Positions 1-9,598 of a DNA stretch of 43,451 nucleotides are shown here, piece by piece. The notes under the pieces were generated by a model. It ran no database searches. It was not told the origin of the DNA and worked only from the letters and a program-made list of their open reading frames with translations. A program made the translations under genes and the position numbers. Source of the stretch: a virus. Position 1 is the stretch's first letter. The number at the start of each line of letters is the position of its first letter. Location: positions 1 through 43,451 of IMG/VR virus record IMGVR_UViG_3300042881_002644. One strand, 5' to 3'.

Positions 1-2963
1 TTCCAAGATGTTCCACCATCAACAGTATATTGAACACTTTCATTTCCACTAATTCCTTTCAACCACACACTAAATACTTTATCATCTGTTGTGTTTGACA
101 CAGGATTTGTAGACAACAATGTGGCATTTGCTGCTGTGGCAGTGAATCTTATTGCAGACAAATCATTTGCTGGAGATGTGTTTCCGGTTGTTCTTGTTAG
201 ATTTGTATCAACCCAGTTGTTTTGAATTCCACCAGTTGATGCAAACGATTCACTCCAGTTCAATTGATTTGCAACAGATGGCTCTAGTAAAATTCCTCTT
301 GGTGTTAATGTTTCTGGATCATAATGGAAACGAGGTTGTCCTGAACCTACGGTGACTAAGAACCCACTTGCACCAATAAATGATGCAGATGATCCGCGAC
401 TGAACGACAGAGAATTTCCAGTCAAATCAGCCAAAGAATTCATTTGATAGAAATTAAATTCTCTTAAAGCAGTTATTCCTGTTGGTTCTTTTGGTAAAAT
501 TGGCCCACTTGAAGAAATATTGACACCAGCCAATGTTGGGCCAGTTGTACCCAACCACAGTCCAACTTCACCAGTCGGTGTTGGCAAAGTCATTCCATTA
601 ACATAAAGTGTGTATCCATTTTGTACTGTAATTCTCCACCACCATGTTTGACCCCTTGCATCAGGTGCAGCAGAAGCATGATAAGGTAGTGACCAATTCC
701 AGCGTTCATGCAAACCAGCAGTTGTTAATGTAAATCCTTTTATTTTTTGATGAACATCATGTAGAGTCTCATTTATTAATTTATAGTCTTCTATAAAACC
801 AGAGAATCCTTTTGTCAAGGCAATTACTTGTTTCCCAGTTTCCAATGCTTTTTGTTCATTAAATCCATAGGCTCTTGCTCCCGGATAAGAATTATCTATG
901 AATGAAAATGCATTGAACCATCCAAATGCCTTGGTTCCCAACAAACAACAATGTCTTACTAATTCATAGAAATATGCACTATTACCTCTATTACCAGCAT
1001 TATATACTGCTTGACGTGAATTATAACCCGGCTCACACACTGCAAAACCACATGGAGGGCCATCTGTTCCTATAATTTGATTATCTTCTGATAAAATCGA
1101 TGTTATTTCTAATACAGAAGTGTTTGTAGTAGATCCCTTTATCTCAAATGTTGGATTAGCAATAAATAAAGTCATTCCAGCAAGTGTCATTCCTCCAGGT
1201 TCTGTGGTAGTTTCTATGGAGTTTTCAAATACACTAACTTCAAGTGTGGGATTGAATGTTGGATTCAAAGGATCGTCGGATGGAACTGAAAACTCATACT
1301 GGACTTGAGTCCAATTTGAGGTTCCCGGTGGATAATATATTCCACCTGTAGTGAATGAATAGAATGGTCCAGTTGCAGCTGGTAAAGTTTGATAAAATGT
1401 TATTCCTGTTGGTTTGTTGTAATGAGTATTTCTATAATTATTAAGTCCGAAATTAAAGTTTGTATTTCCTAAAGATGTGTTGACGTAATAAGAAAATACA
1501 TATGTAACTCCACTCGTAATTCCATTGTAAACCCAAGAAAGCAAATTTTGTTCTGTTTGTCCTGTTAGGAGAATTCTAATACCATTTGTCAATCCAGTTG
1601 GACCAGTAAATCCACCTGTTTCACTATCAATAAGTCTAAATCGCCAACGATTATGACCAATCTCAACTGGCATTTGATTAACTCCTTGATTTTTACCCCA
1701 AGGATATGTGCTGTCTTTATTGTCTCTTTTATATATTGTACCTATTCCAAAATTATATTGACCAACTTGCCAAGGTGAAGGAATCCAAGGTGTCACTGGT
1801 AAATGGGGTCTTTCCCATTTTGCTTGTCTCATTTCAGAAACACAGGAAATAAAACTACTCCATGGACCAATTGTAAAATATTTGTCAAATACGGAATCTG
1901 CGTATGAAGTTCCATATCTCATTATTTTTGTCGGATCATAATAATAAACCGTTGGTGTTTTTTCAATAAAGTTTACTTGATCTGCAACAGCACCTACAGA
2001 AAACCATCCATATAAAACAGGAGATGTTCCATTTCCAGCGGGAAGTCTGTGTGTAATTGCTTGTGGGTTACCATATTCTCCTAAAATATAAAGTCCAGTA
2101 TATCCCGGTGTATATGGATATACGTATTCCATATAATCACTGGCAACACCTTCGGGATTATAAGTAGTCAATGCTGAAACAAATGCATCATTCATTGCTT
2201 TGTTTTGGAACCTGTTCCAAGCAGCATTCCATGCAGAAGAATTTATAAAGCCTTGAGGGGTATTTGAAAAATCATAAGAAGTTTGACCTCCTTCAAGTAA
2301 ATAGTATTCCAACCAAGACGACAAACCTCTCCAAGGTTGATTATATAAAGTTGCTCCTGCTATTGCCGTAGTTATAGCACTTGTCAATGGTCCTTTAGTT
2401 GGATCATCATTAGATAAAATGACCATTTCATTATCTATCAATAGATAATCGACTGTTGCCCCTTCTTGTGCCATACTCTGAAATACTAAGTTAGCCCATT
2501 GATTTGTAAATGAAATTCCAGCATCCGGCCAAAAACCATAATAAGAATTTGATTTAACTGAGGATACACCATTTGAATTATACATTCCCAAATTATTTCC
2601 GGGTATGTAAGAGGCATCATCAGCAAATTGCCACAATGTTGTTGTATTAAACAAAAAAGGTTGTATGCCTCTTTTTCCTTTAGGAAACTGTTTAAAAATT
2701 TCAATTGTTGTATATGCTGGATCTGAAAGTGTTATACCTCTTCTATTACCTGAATTTAAAAATGAACCGAATAACCCTCCGCTATTAGGTGCAAATGGTG
2801 CAGTATATGTATTACTTGATTGTAACCAAAAACTTAATTGTTTGTCGGTACCAACTTCATAAACAGTGTTTCCTGCATTATCATAATAATATTTTATTGC
2901 TGGTAATGTTCTTGTGTAAGGCTGATCAGTAGTTGGATAATAAAATGTTGGTCCTGTTGACAT
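1..2963 (-). CDS. Large tail adhesin, glycoside-hydrolase-like (partial, 3' end beyond window)
   Basis: About 987 codons are open from ATG 2963 to the left edge with no stop, so the C-terminus is missing. The start has an upstream TAGGAA and lies 12 nt after the preceding stop. Residues about 170-180 read ATVDYLLIDNE, a strand ending in Asp/Asn-Glu like a TIM-barrel hydrolase active-site strand; Trp/Tyr-rich sequence follows. Near residues 885-905 is RGILLEPSVANQLNW, the opening of a concanavalin-like module that recurs in two other genes here (37685-39274 and 42282-43451). No Cys-rich or membrane segments are seen. It is the last visible gene of a four-gene adhesin cluster. The likely role is a tail fibre or spike that binds and perhaps cleaves host surface glycan. 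Virion role fairly sure; enzymatic activity is inference. Confidence 0.75.
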   Translation of the reverse strand, partial: MSTGPTFYYPTTDQPYTRTLPAIKYYYDNAGNTVYEVGTDKQLSFWLQSSNTYTAPFAPNSGGLFGSFLNSGNRRGITLSDPAYTTIEIFKQFPKGKRGIQPFLFNTTTLWQFADDASYIPGNNLGMYNSNGVSSVKSNSYYGFWPDAGISFTNQWANLVFQSMAQEGATVDYLLIDNEMVILSNDDPTKGPLTSAITTAIAGATLYNQPWRGLSSWLEYYLLEGGQTSYDFSNTPQGFINSSAWNAAWNRFQNKAMNDAFVSALTTYNPEGVASDYMEYVYPYTPGYTGLYILGEYGNPQAITHRLPAGNGTSPVLYGWFSVGAVADQVNFIEKTPTVYYYDPTKIMRYGTSYADSVFDKYFTIGPWSSFISCVSEMRQAKWERPHLPVTPWIPSPWQVGQYNFGIGTIYKRDNKDSTYPWGKNQGVNQMPVEIGHNRWRFRLIDSETGGFTGPTGLTNGIRILLTGQTEQNLLSWVYNGITSGVTYVFSYYVNTSLGNTNFNFGLNNYRNTHYNKPTGITFYQTLPAATGPFYSFTTGGIYYPPGTSNWTQVQYEFSVPSDDPLNPTFNPTLEVSVFENSIETTTEPGGMTLAGMTLFIANPTFEIKGSTTNTSVLEITSILSEDNQIIGTDGPPCGFAVCEPGYNSRQAVYNAGNRGNSAYFYELVRHCCLLGTKAFGWFNAFSFIDNSYPGARAYGFNEQKALETGKQVIALTKGFSGFIEDYKLINETLHDVHQKIKGFTLTTAGLHERWNWSLPYHASAAPDARGQTWWWRITVQNGYTLYVNGMTLPTPTGEVGLWLGTTGPTLAGVNISSSGPILPKEPTGITALREFNFYQMNSLADLTGNSLSFSRGSSASFIGASGFLVTVGSGQPRFHYDPETLTPRGILLEPSVANQLNWSESFASTGGIQNNWVDTNLTRTTGNTSPANDLSAIRFTATAANATLLSTNPVSNTTDDKVFSVWLKGISGNESVQYTVDGGTSW

Positions 2964-2975
2964 ATTATGTTCCTA

Positions 2976-3824
2976 TCAAGTTGCCTTTTCTAGTTGTGGT
3001 CCCCAATAATAACGAATGCCATTTGAAACACCTAAAGCATTTCCGCTTGGAATATTAAACAGACCTCCAATATTCAATCTTGTTGCTTCTCCGTATAGAG
3101 TGTAGAATTGGAAAGCATATCTTGTCCAACCAGTGGATGTTCCAGGTGATGCAGTTTGCGATGATGTTGTCATTGCACCAACTACAGGCAAAATTTGTTG
3201 TCTTGATACAGATTGTATACCAACAACACCAGTTCCATCCCAATACATGTTGGGATATGATATATTTCCTGTATTTCCTCTTGAATGGTCGTAATAGAAT
3301 GAAAGATAATATGTAAATCCTTTTTCTAGATATACTGTTCTTGAAATGCTCCATCCAGTATTTGAACTGCTCTGGAATGCCCATGCTGTAGTTGAACCAT
3401 CTGGAGCTGTGTGTCCAGTTGTAACGGACATGGGTGGTGTTACTGGACTATTACCGTCAGTACCCCACCATGTTCCACCTGCTTGTATGGGTGTAAGATT
3501 TGTGCTTGAAATTAATAAATTTGTATTATTTATTGGTGTTGGGTCAACATATTTTGTTACTGACGTTATTGTATAATAAGGTTCATTCCAACCAAAAGCA
3601 GCAATAATTGGTCTATCTTCTTCTGGAATTTGTGATAATGTTACTCTTGTAACAGGTCCAACAAAATTTGAGAATCCAAAACTATTAAAGGCTCTTAAAA
3701 TAAACCCGTAAGTAGCCCCAGAATTCAATCCTCCAAATACATATGATGTGGTTCCAGTTCCCGGATTTGCGGAAACTGTTGCTCCAAAAGTGTAGGTGTT
3801 TCCTTCAAAGAATATATTGGACAT
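2976..3824 (-). CDS. Tail adhesin subunit: second half of an FN3 domain plus carbohydrate-binding-like jelly roll
   Basis: 282 aa. Residues about 10-65 (TYTFGATV... YGFILRAFNSFGFSNF) match the last strands of a fibronectin type III domain; the first strands are at the very end of the upstream gene. The rest looks like a beta-sandwich binding module ending in YYWGPQLEKAT, a common closing motif of phage carbohydrate-binding tail modules. ATG 3824 follows the upstream UGA by one nucleotide (TGAAATG), with AGAGGA ten bases before it. It may be translated by re-initiation or be reached by a +1 frameshift. Part of the minus-strand adhesin cluster. Virion role inferred from domain type and neighbours. 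Confidence 0.75.
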   Translation of the reverse strand: MSNIFFEGNTYTFGATVSANPGTGTTSYVFGGLNSGATYGFILRAFNSFGFSNFVGPVTRVTLSQIPEEDRPIIAAFGWNEPYYTITSVTKYVDPTPINNTNLLISSTNLTPIQAGGTWWGTDGNSPVTPPMSVTTGHTAPDGSTTAWAFQSSSNTGWSISRTVYLEKGFTYYLSFYYDHSRGNTGNISYPNMYWDGTGVVGIQSVSRQQILPVVGAMTTSSQTASPGTSTGWTRYAFQFYTLYGEATRLNIGGLFNIPSGNALGVSNGIRYYWGPQLEKAT

Positions 3825-3825
3825 T

Positions 3826-5688
3826 TCAGGTTATTCCTCTGTAGTAGATCAGGAAACCATCTTCATTGGTAGATGTGTCTGTCCACTGCAGAGTTACTGA
3901 ATTGCTTGTCGCTGATATTGCAGTGAATCCTGTTGGTGCTGTTGGTCCTGTTCCACCTGTTGGTCCAGCCAATGTAGTGGCACTTGTTGCTCCAGACAAA
4001 GCAGATGTTCCGCCTGAATTGAAGGCTTCAATCTTGTAGAAGTAGAGAGTTCCAGCAGATAGACCACTATTAGTAAATCCAGTTACATTGGCACTCAGTG
4101 TTGTTATACCAGTGTAGCTTACATCATTTAGTGAGCGATATAGGTTATATCCAATTTCATTTGCAACATTTGTCCAATTTATGTTAATCTGTGAAGAAGA
4201 CCCTGCTAAAATTGATGTAAATGTTGGTGTTGCTGGAGCTGTTGGTAGAGTTTGCCATGAGGTTGCTCCACTGAAGGATGATGTTCCTCCTGCGTTGAAT
4301 GCAGCAACTTGGAAGAAGTAGGTTGTTCCTACATTTAATCCCCTGACTTCATAACCAGTTACATTAGCACCAACAGTATCTAAATTTGTATAGGTAACAC
4401 CAGTCAATGAAGATTGAATCAAGAATCCAGATTCATTGTTGGAATTGTCATTCCAAGCCAAATCCAATCTTGTTGTTGTTCTATTGGTAAATCTTAGATT
4501 AGACGGTGCAACTGGAATTGTTGGAACAGTGGTTGCGGAAACTGGTCCTGCGAATCCTGAAGTTCCTCCGGTGTTTGCAGCATTTACTCTGTAGAAATAC
4601 GTTGTTCCAGCACTCAAACCTGTGTTGAGGTAAGTTGTAGAGCCTGCTGGTAGTGTGATTCCGAATGGATATGAAACTCCATCTGTTGATCTATAGAGAT
4701 TGAAGAATTGTTCGTTAGTGGAATTGTCTGTCCAAGAAACTCTTATTTGTGAAGTTCCGCCGACCAACAATGAAAGATTGCTTGGAGCAGTTGGAATATT
4801 TGGCAGAGTTCTTACAGAAATTAGATTGGAATATGCAGAAGTGCTTCCGGTTGCGTAGGCATTGACTCTGTAATAATAGAGTGTATCTTGAGTCAAAGGT
4901 CTTATATTTGTGGAAGTTACACCAGCCCCAACTCCAAATACTGGTGTGAATACTAAACCATCGGTTGATTGGTATATAAAGAATCCAAGTTCGTTGTTTG
5001 AATTGTCTGTCCAAGACAATCTCAATTGAGTTTGAGTTACGGAAGATGCTGTCAATCCGCTTGGTGCAGTGATGCCAACTGGTGCTGGTTCTACTCCAAG
5101 CGTTGCAAGTTCTAGAACTTCTGTACCAATACTTTGTTTTCCATTCTTTACTGCCTTTACATAATAAAAATAAGGTTGGTCTGGTGTCAGACCCGTATCG
5201 ATAAAGATTTTTATTTCTGGATCTGGTACTGTTCCAATTTCTGTATATGTCCCATCTATTGTTGTAGATCTAAAAATAATATAAGAATCGGGAATATACG
5301 AAACAGGCTGATCCCATTCCACAATTATAGATGTAGTGGGACTATCTGGATTCAGAATAGTTTTAAAATCAGTAACAGGATCCAATTCAGTTTCTCCACC
5401 CCCTCTAGAATTTCCATTATCAGAAGAACTTGAAGAAATATCCAAAATAGCCAAGTTCTGTTGTTCAAATGCCTTGGCTTCTGTGATGAATGCTGGAGCA
5501 GCACTTGGATCTATTCTGTGACCAAATTGGTTTATGAAAGCATTTTCACGGAGGTTGTATGTATACAGAAGACCATTGTATACAATATTTTCTGGAAGGT
5601 TTCCCAGAAAACGAGAATTTTCCATGAGAAAAGAGTTTTTGGCTCCTTGAAGCCTTGCAAGATATTGGCGAAGAATGCTACGATCCAT
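3826..5688 (-). CDS. Tail fibre/adhesin with N-terminal anchor and tandem fibronectin III domains
   Basis: 620 aa. Residues 30-69 (NLPENIVYNGLLYTYN... NQFGHRID) form a short module shared with residues 89-128 of the upstream gene, probably a virion-attachment element. A Ser/Gly linker at about 80-100 leads to five complete FN3 domains (about 105-198, 207-295, 300-390, 393-483, 484-570), each with the xSWTDNSxNE and YFYxVxAxNxxG signatures. A sixth FN3 starts at about 578 and stops abruptly after FLIYYRGIT at a UGA; its missing strands open the next gene. A perfect late promoter TATAAATA (5699-5706) overlaps the upstream stop and would give a leader of about 5 nt. Tandem FN3 arrays usually act as spacers and glycan-contacting modules in phage tails. 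Confidence 0.85.
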   Translation of the reverse strand: MDRSILRQYLARLQGAKNSFLMENSRFLGNLPENIVYNGLLYTYNLRENAFINQFGHRIDPSAAPAFITEAKAFEQQNLAILDISSSSSDNGNSRGGGETELDPVTDFKTILNPDSPTTSIIVEWDQPVSYIPDSYIIFRSTTIDGTYTEIGTVPDPEIKIFIDTGLTPDQPYFYYVKAVKNGKQSIGTEVLELATLGVEPAPVGITAPSGLTASSVTQTQLRLSWTDNSNNELGFFIYQSTDGLVFTPVFGVGAGVTSTNIRPLTQDTLYYYRVNAYATGSTSAYSNLISVRTLPNIPTAPSNLSLLVGGTSQIRVSWTDNSTNEQFFNLYRSTDGVSYPFGITLPAGSTTYLNTGLSAGTTYFYRVNAANTGGTSGFAGPVSATTVPTIPVAPSNLRFTNRTTTRLDLAWNDNSNNESGFLIQSSLTGVTYTNLDTVGANVTGYEVRGLNVGTTYFFQVAAFNAGGTSSFSGATSWQTLPTAPATPTFTSILAGSSSQININWTNVANEIGYNLYRSLNDVSYTGITTLSANVTGFTNSGLSAGTLYFYKIEAFNSGGTSALSGATSATTLAGPTGGTGPTAPTGFTAISATSNSVTLQWTDTSTNEDGFLIYYRGIT

Positions 5689-5698
5689 GGTCTATTTG

Positions 5699-5706
5699 TA
5701 TTTATA
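5699..5706 (-). promoter_or_regulatory. Late promoter core TATAAATA overlapping a stop codon
   Basis: Exact consensus containing the TAA stop of the 1149-aa adhesin (5702-5704). Predicted +1 is about 5693 and the leader about 5 nt to ATG 5688. Confidence 0.7.
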
Positions 5707-8700
5707 TTTCGGTCTTTTTAACTTTTAATACTACAAATGCATGCATTCCTATATTTGGAACATTTACTTTCCATTCTGAATTTAATGAATCATATGTAAA
5801 ACCAATAACTTCTGTATGACCCAAATCATTTGGTTCATTTTCTTGGTCAACATATATCTTTTTGGCTTCCAAAATTTCATATTGGGTACCAGTTTTTAGT
5901 ATTAATTGAGCATCCCAATAACCGCTAATCCCTCCGGTATATCCACCGACAAGAGGATTCCCCCACATATTTTTAGGATGTGGTTCATAAAAATATCTTC
6001 TATCCCCATCATTAGTAGTTCCATTTGGATCAGGGACTGGCCATGTCAATCCCGAAGTAGTATAAAAATTATTGTAAGCAGTGATCCCAATATTATTCCA
6101 CCAATCTGTTCTCCAATCTGGCCCCCAACCAAATAAATCATAGTCCATTATACCGTTTATACCAGTAGCACTTGGATTGGCTGTTGTGGAACTTCTAAAA
6201 GGTGTGCTTGATGGTTCTAGTTCACTAAATCTCATTTCATCATAATTTGCACCAAATCGTCTGTGATCCATCCAAATCATGTCATTTAAAAGATGAGCAC
6301 CTATTGTAAATACATTATTTTCATCTGGTTCCGAATATTTTGACCAACTACATTGTTTATTTCTATATTTGTTTGAAAAAGGAAAAGACATCCCTTCAAA
6401 TTCATATTTTGTCACAATACCTCTTAGTGGTGGTAAACCCGCAATACCAGTAATCCCATTATAAAGCCATGACATTTCTACGGGTTTATCCGTCAAATCA
6501 TAAAATCTTCCTTTTAATCTTGGATCTCCTGGAACATACGAAGTTCCGCGAGATTGATTGGAAAATACGTCTTCCATGTAAACAACTTTTCCACCTAAAC
6601 TTTCAAATAAATCTAAGTTTGTTTGTTGTGTGGTTGTTAACCATTCTTTATGAGGAATTATTACAACATTAAGACCATTTAATTCAGTAATATTTTCTAA
6701 ATGTTCATCATGAACCATGCAATATGGAACAAAATAATTCTCTAAAGTTTCCATTGCACCGATTATTGGCCAATAAAATTCTCCCCAATTTTGGTTCAAA
6801 TCATTATTTCGTGTAGAAATGGTTCCATTACTATACATTGAATTTGTTCCAAACAAATCCTGCATTTGTGATTGTCTAACGTATTTTAATGGTCCAGCAA
6901 AATCTCCTAAATATCGAATTTCAGATTGAATTCCTTGTCTTCCTTTATTTGACATATGAACACCAGCCCAAGCATACATATCTCTTTTATCAAAAGTCAT
7001 TCCTGAATTTTTAATTTCATTCTTAATCTTTTTCTGATGATAACATGCTTTTCTGAAGAAACCTAAAGATTTATTTGACGATACTGGGTTTCTATAATAG
7101 GCTGTATCGCCCGTTCCCGCAATATCTTGTTCTCCATACCAACCATCATTATTAAAACCAACCAATTCTGCAACAACAGAATTTTTTAAACAAATCTGAT
7201 AGGCTCCTCTAAGAAATCCAACAATCCCATCTTCACCCGGTAAACTTATTGTAAACAACCAACCTGGGGGATAATCTCTATAAAAATTATTGTAATATTG
7301 ATTACTATTAGTATTTCCTTTAATTGGTTGTGCTGGATTTGTTGGTTCTCTCCAAGATAAAACAGTTTTATTTCCACCACCATAATCAACTTTTTGATCA
7401 AAAGTCAATAAAGAACTTACGTCAGGTTTATTTACATCTGCATATAGTTTTTCTGATCCACTAGTTTCACCCAATAAAACTGGATAAAAATCTTTACGCT
7501 CTCTTTGACGATGATATCCTACAGGTTCAACAAGTAATTCCGACTTTACTGAATTTGAATATTTTGTATAAATTGGATTTACTGAAATTTCTTTTCTGAT
7601 AAACCATGAATTTCTTTCAACAGAAGGTAAAAATATGGCATTATCTTCAGATGCTAAACTAATTGTATTTGTATACTCTAAAATAATATTATTATATTCT
7701 ACAACAAGAGCGTTTGCATATTTGATTAAATTTTCTTTTTGAACTGTTGTAAATAATGCATTGTTTACTAATTCGGATAAATATAAATTTTGAACACCAA
7801 AAATTGGTAATGAAGCATTTGGAAAGGGGAAATTTGTTGCAGCCCAAGAAATATATGATGGATCAGTTCTACCAGTATATCCTAGTGATTTAGCCCAAAC
7901 ATCAATTGCTCCTTCACTAAAATCTATTACTTCATCGCTTACAAAACTATAATCCCAATATATTCCGTCAAACCCTATTCCACCTTTACTTGAAGGTGTA
8001 ACCAATTCTACCATTATATCTTTTAAATAATTTTTATAATTTTCATTAAAAATAGATCTGGCTAATTTTGTTGAAACATATGGCGTGTTTGTATTCGTTA
8101 TTGTTTTCGCTGGGGGATAATCAGTTAAATTCAAATAATTAAATAATGGTTTTAAATAAGCCCAGCATTTAATCCCCTGTTGATGGTGTGCTTCAACTAA
8201 AGGTTCAATGAAATTAATATTTGGATATCTTTTTAATATTACTGAATAAGCTTCAGCAGTAGTACCATTTAAGGGAACTATTTTTGATCGCCAATACAAA
8301 GGTCCGTAAATATTTGCGTCTAACCCAGCCATGTCTGGATCATATTTTTTTAATGCAGCAACAGATCCAGTCGATCCAAAAGGATTAACAAATTCATTAT
8401 AAGAAGCAACTACACTTTCTTCTTCAGTAGCTCTTTGTCTTCTTAAATAAGCATTGTTCCCAGAATAAGAAATAGTGTTTTCCGATTCTAGAATTCCATT
8501 TAAATTATAAATGGGTGTTTCGGGAATAGTTTCTGCAGTATTTCCCAAATTTGCTCCCACAATATTTCTGTACAATTCCATTCCAATTCCAGTGCTAGCA
8601 TTAAATGCAGCATTTCTAAACCAATTTGGTTGTTTTGGTCCTATTTCTGGTCTTGGTTCATCAAAACTAAAAAACTGAATTTCGGGTACAACAACAGACG

Positions 8701-9151
8701 CTGTTTGATAACCACCATCAACAGATGCGTCCATTTCTGCTATTTCTACTTCTTCTAATAAAACCATCTGCATAAATGCAGTGGCTTGTTCAATTGATAT
8801 TTCATGTCCATGCTGGTTTACAAATACATTTAATTTTTCATTAAATGAATACAACAATCCATTGTAAACAAATTGTTTTGGTAGATTTTTGGCAGCAATT
8901 TTATCTTCTGTTATGTATTCTTGTTTATTTAAATTTTTGCTTAGAGTATTATAACCCAGTAAATTTAAAACACTATCAAGATGTTTTGAAGATGCTTTTT
9001 TATTTGGAGACAAGTTTTCTTGCAAGAAAGCATCAAATTTTTTCTTTCTCTGTTCTTCTAAGAATTCTTTGGAATAATAATAAGAATTATTTCTTTCTGA
9101 TTTATTATTTCTAAAAAATCCATCTATAAAAGATTGATTTGGATGCTTCAT
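5702..9151 (-). CDS. Giant tail adhesin with glycoside-hydrolase-like TIM barrel
   Basis: 1149 aa. Charged coiled N-terminus (1-85), then the shared anchor module at 89-128 (NLPKQFVYNGLLYSFN... NQHGHEIS). The centre resembles GH-like barrels: GIKCWAYLKPLFNYL followed by GIGFDGIYWDYSF near residues 390-405, the pattern of a strand carrying acidic residues. A region around 825-850 (NVVIIPHKEW... GGKVVYMEDVF) resembles the flavodoxin/GATase-like domain that follows the barrel in some glycosidases. Start ATG 9151 has no close Shine-Dalgarno; it diverges from the small early gene at 9199. It heads the adhesin cluster. Likely receptor-binding and/or glycan-cleaving tail protein; substrate unknown. 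The alternative is a non-catalytic lectin barrel. Confidence 0.8.
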   Translation of the reverse strand: MKHPNQSFIDGFFRNNKSERNNSYYYSKEFLEEQRKKKFDAFLQENLSPNKKASSKHLDSVLNLLGYNTLSKNLNKQEYITEDKIAAKNLPKQFVYNGLLYSFNEKLNVFVNQHGHEISIEQATAFMQMVLLEEVEIAEMDASVDGGYQTASVVVPEIQFFSFDEPRPEIGPKQPNWFRNAAFNASTGIGMELYRNIVGANLGNTAETIPETPIYNLNGILESENTISYSGNNAYLRRQRATEEESVVASYNEFVNPFGSTGSVAALKKYDPDMAGLDANIYGPLYWRSKIVPLNGTTAEAYSVILKRYPNINFIEPLVEAHHQQGIKCWAYLKPLFNYLNLTDYPPAKTITNTNTPYVSTKLARSIFNENYKNYLKDIMVELVTPSSKGGIGFDGIYWDYSFVSDEVIDFSEGAIDVWAKSLGYTGRTDPSYISWAATNFPFPNASLPIFGVQNLYLSELVNNALFTTVQKENLIKYANALVVEYNNIILEYTNTISLASEDNAIFLPSVERNSWFIRKEISVNPIYTKYSNSVKSELLVEPVGYHRQRERKDFYPVLLGETSGSEKLYADVNKPDVSSLLTFDQKVDYGGGNKTVLSWREPTNPAQPIKGNTNSNQYYNNFYRDYPPGWLFTISLPGEDGIVGFLRGAYQICLKNSVVAELVGFNNDGWYGEQDIAGTGDTAYYRNPVSSNKSLGFFRKACYHQKKIKNEIKNSGMTFDKRDMYAWAGVHMSNKGRQGIQSEIRYLGDFAGPLKYVRQSQMQDLFGTNSMYSNGTISTRNNDLNQNWGEFYWPIIGAMETLENYFVPYCMVHDEHLENITELNGLNVVIIPHKEWLTTTQQTNLDLFESLGGKVVYMEDVFSNQSRGTSYVPGDPRLKGRFYDLTDKPVEMSWLYNGITGIAGLPPLRGIVTKYEFEGMSFPFSNKYRNKQCSWSKYSEPDENNVFTIGAHLLNDMIWMDHRRFGANYDEMRFSELEPSSTPFRSSTTANPSATGINGIMDYDLFGWGPDWRTDWWNNIGITAYNNFYTTSGLTWPVPDPNGTTNDGDRRYFYEPHPKNMWGNPLVGGYTGGISGYWDAQLILKTGTQYEILEAKKIYVDQENEPNDLGHTEVIGFTYDSLNSEWKVNVPNIGMHAFVVLKVKKTEI

Positions 9152-9161
9152 AAAGATTTAT

Positions 9162-9189
9162 TTGACTCCATTTGATTTGATACTATACT
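9162..9189 (+). promoter_or_regulatory. Early sigma70-like promoter of the 9199 gene
   Basis: TTGACT (9162-9167), 16-nt spacer, TATACT (9184-9189). The expected start site is about 9196, three bases before the ATG. Confidence 0.75.
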
Positions 9190-9198
9190 ATTTAGGTC

Positions 9199-9393
9199 AT
9201 GAATAGCAAGGAACTTGAAGAGTTGATTTATGAGTATGGTGAGACAATGAAGCACATTGGGCGATGTGAAACCAATGACAAATCTAGCACCAAGGAATAC
9301 AACAAATTGATTTCTGAGAAAGAAAAGATTGTCTCAAGATTTGATTCATATTTTAAGGGAGACATCAAACTCAGAAAGACTCTTGGAGTTTAA
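9199..9393 (+). CDS. Small charged helical protein, unknown function
   Basis: 64 aa, highly charged and predicted helical (KELEELIYEYGETMKHIG... SEKEKIVSRF). I do not recognise a named family. The start is fixed by a strong sigma70-like promoter whose -10 box ends nine bases upstream, so it is probably an early gene translated from a very short leader. It ends with a 4-nt convergent overlap with the minus-strand gene at 9390. Confidence 0.65.
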   Translation: MNSKELEELIYEYGETMKHIGRCETNDKSSTKEYNKLISEKEKIVSRFDSYFKGDIKLRKTLGV

Positions 9394-9584
9394 ATGTTAT
9401 CCCCAAAAGTAGCGTTTATTATCTTTTGTACTTGGTCGGGTGCGTAATGCTTCAATTTTTGCATCAATTGCTTTCTCATTTCCCGCTGCCAAGCAGACAA
9501 CCCAACCTTGCTGACATTTGTTCCCATTCCCGGAGTCACAGATTGCTCAACATTGTAAAGATTGCCTTCTTTTAATTTTTTCAT
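9390..9584 (-). CDS. Small late protein, unknown function
   Basis: 64 aa from ATG 9584: MKKLKEGNLYNVEQSV, Gly/Thr segment, then a basic helix (AWQREMRKQLMQKL) and APDQVQKIINATFG. The longer upstream frame runs through the tRNA-Gly gene, so I choose the internal ATG. A perfect TATAAATA late core (9590-9597) ends 5 nt before this ATG, placing the predicted +1 on the A of ATG. Function unknown; probably a late or virion-associated small protein. Confidence 0.7.
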   Translation of the reverse strand: MKKLKEGNLYNVEQSVTPGMGTNVSKVGLSAWQREMRKQLMQKLKHYAPDQVQKIINATFGDNI

Positions 9585-9589
9585 GTAAA

Positions 9590-9597
9590 TATTTATA
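9590..9597 (-). promoter_or_regulatory. Late promoter core TATAAATA, leaderless layout
   Basis: Exact T4 late consensus on the minus strand, then TTTAC and ATG 9584. It abuts the 5' end of the plus-strand tRNA-Gly gene. Confidence 0.7.
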
Positions 9598-9598
9598 C

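Noticed and set aside
2963-2990. Second frameshifted adhesin junction
   Set aside because: The 282-aa protein ends at a normal domain end (WGPQLEKAT) and the next gene has its own TAGGAA ribosome site, so these look like two separate genes.
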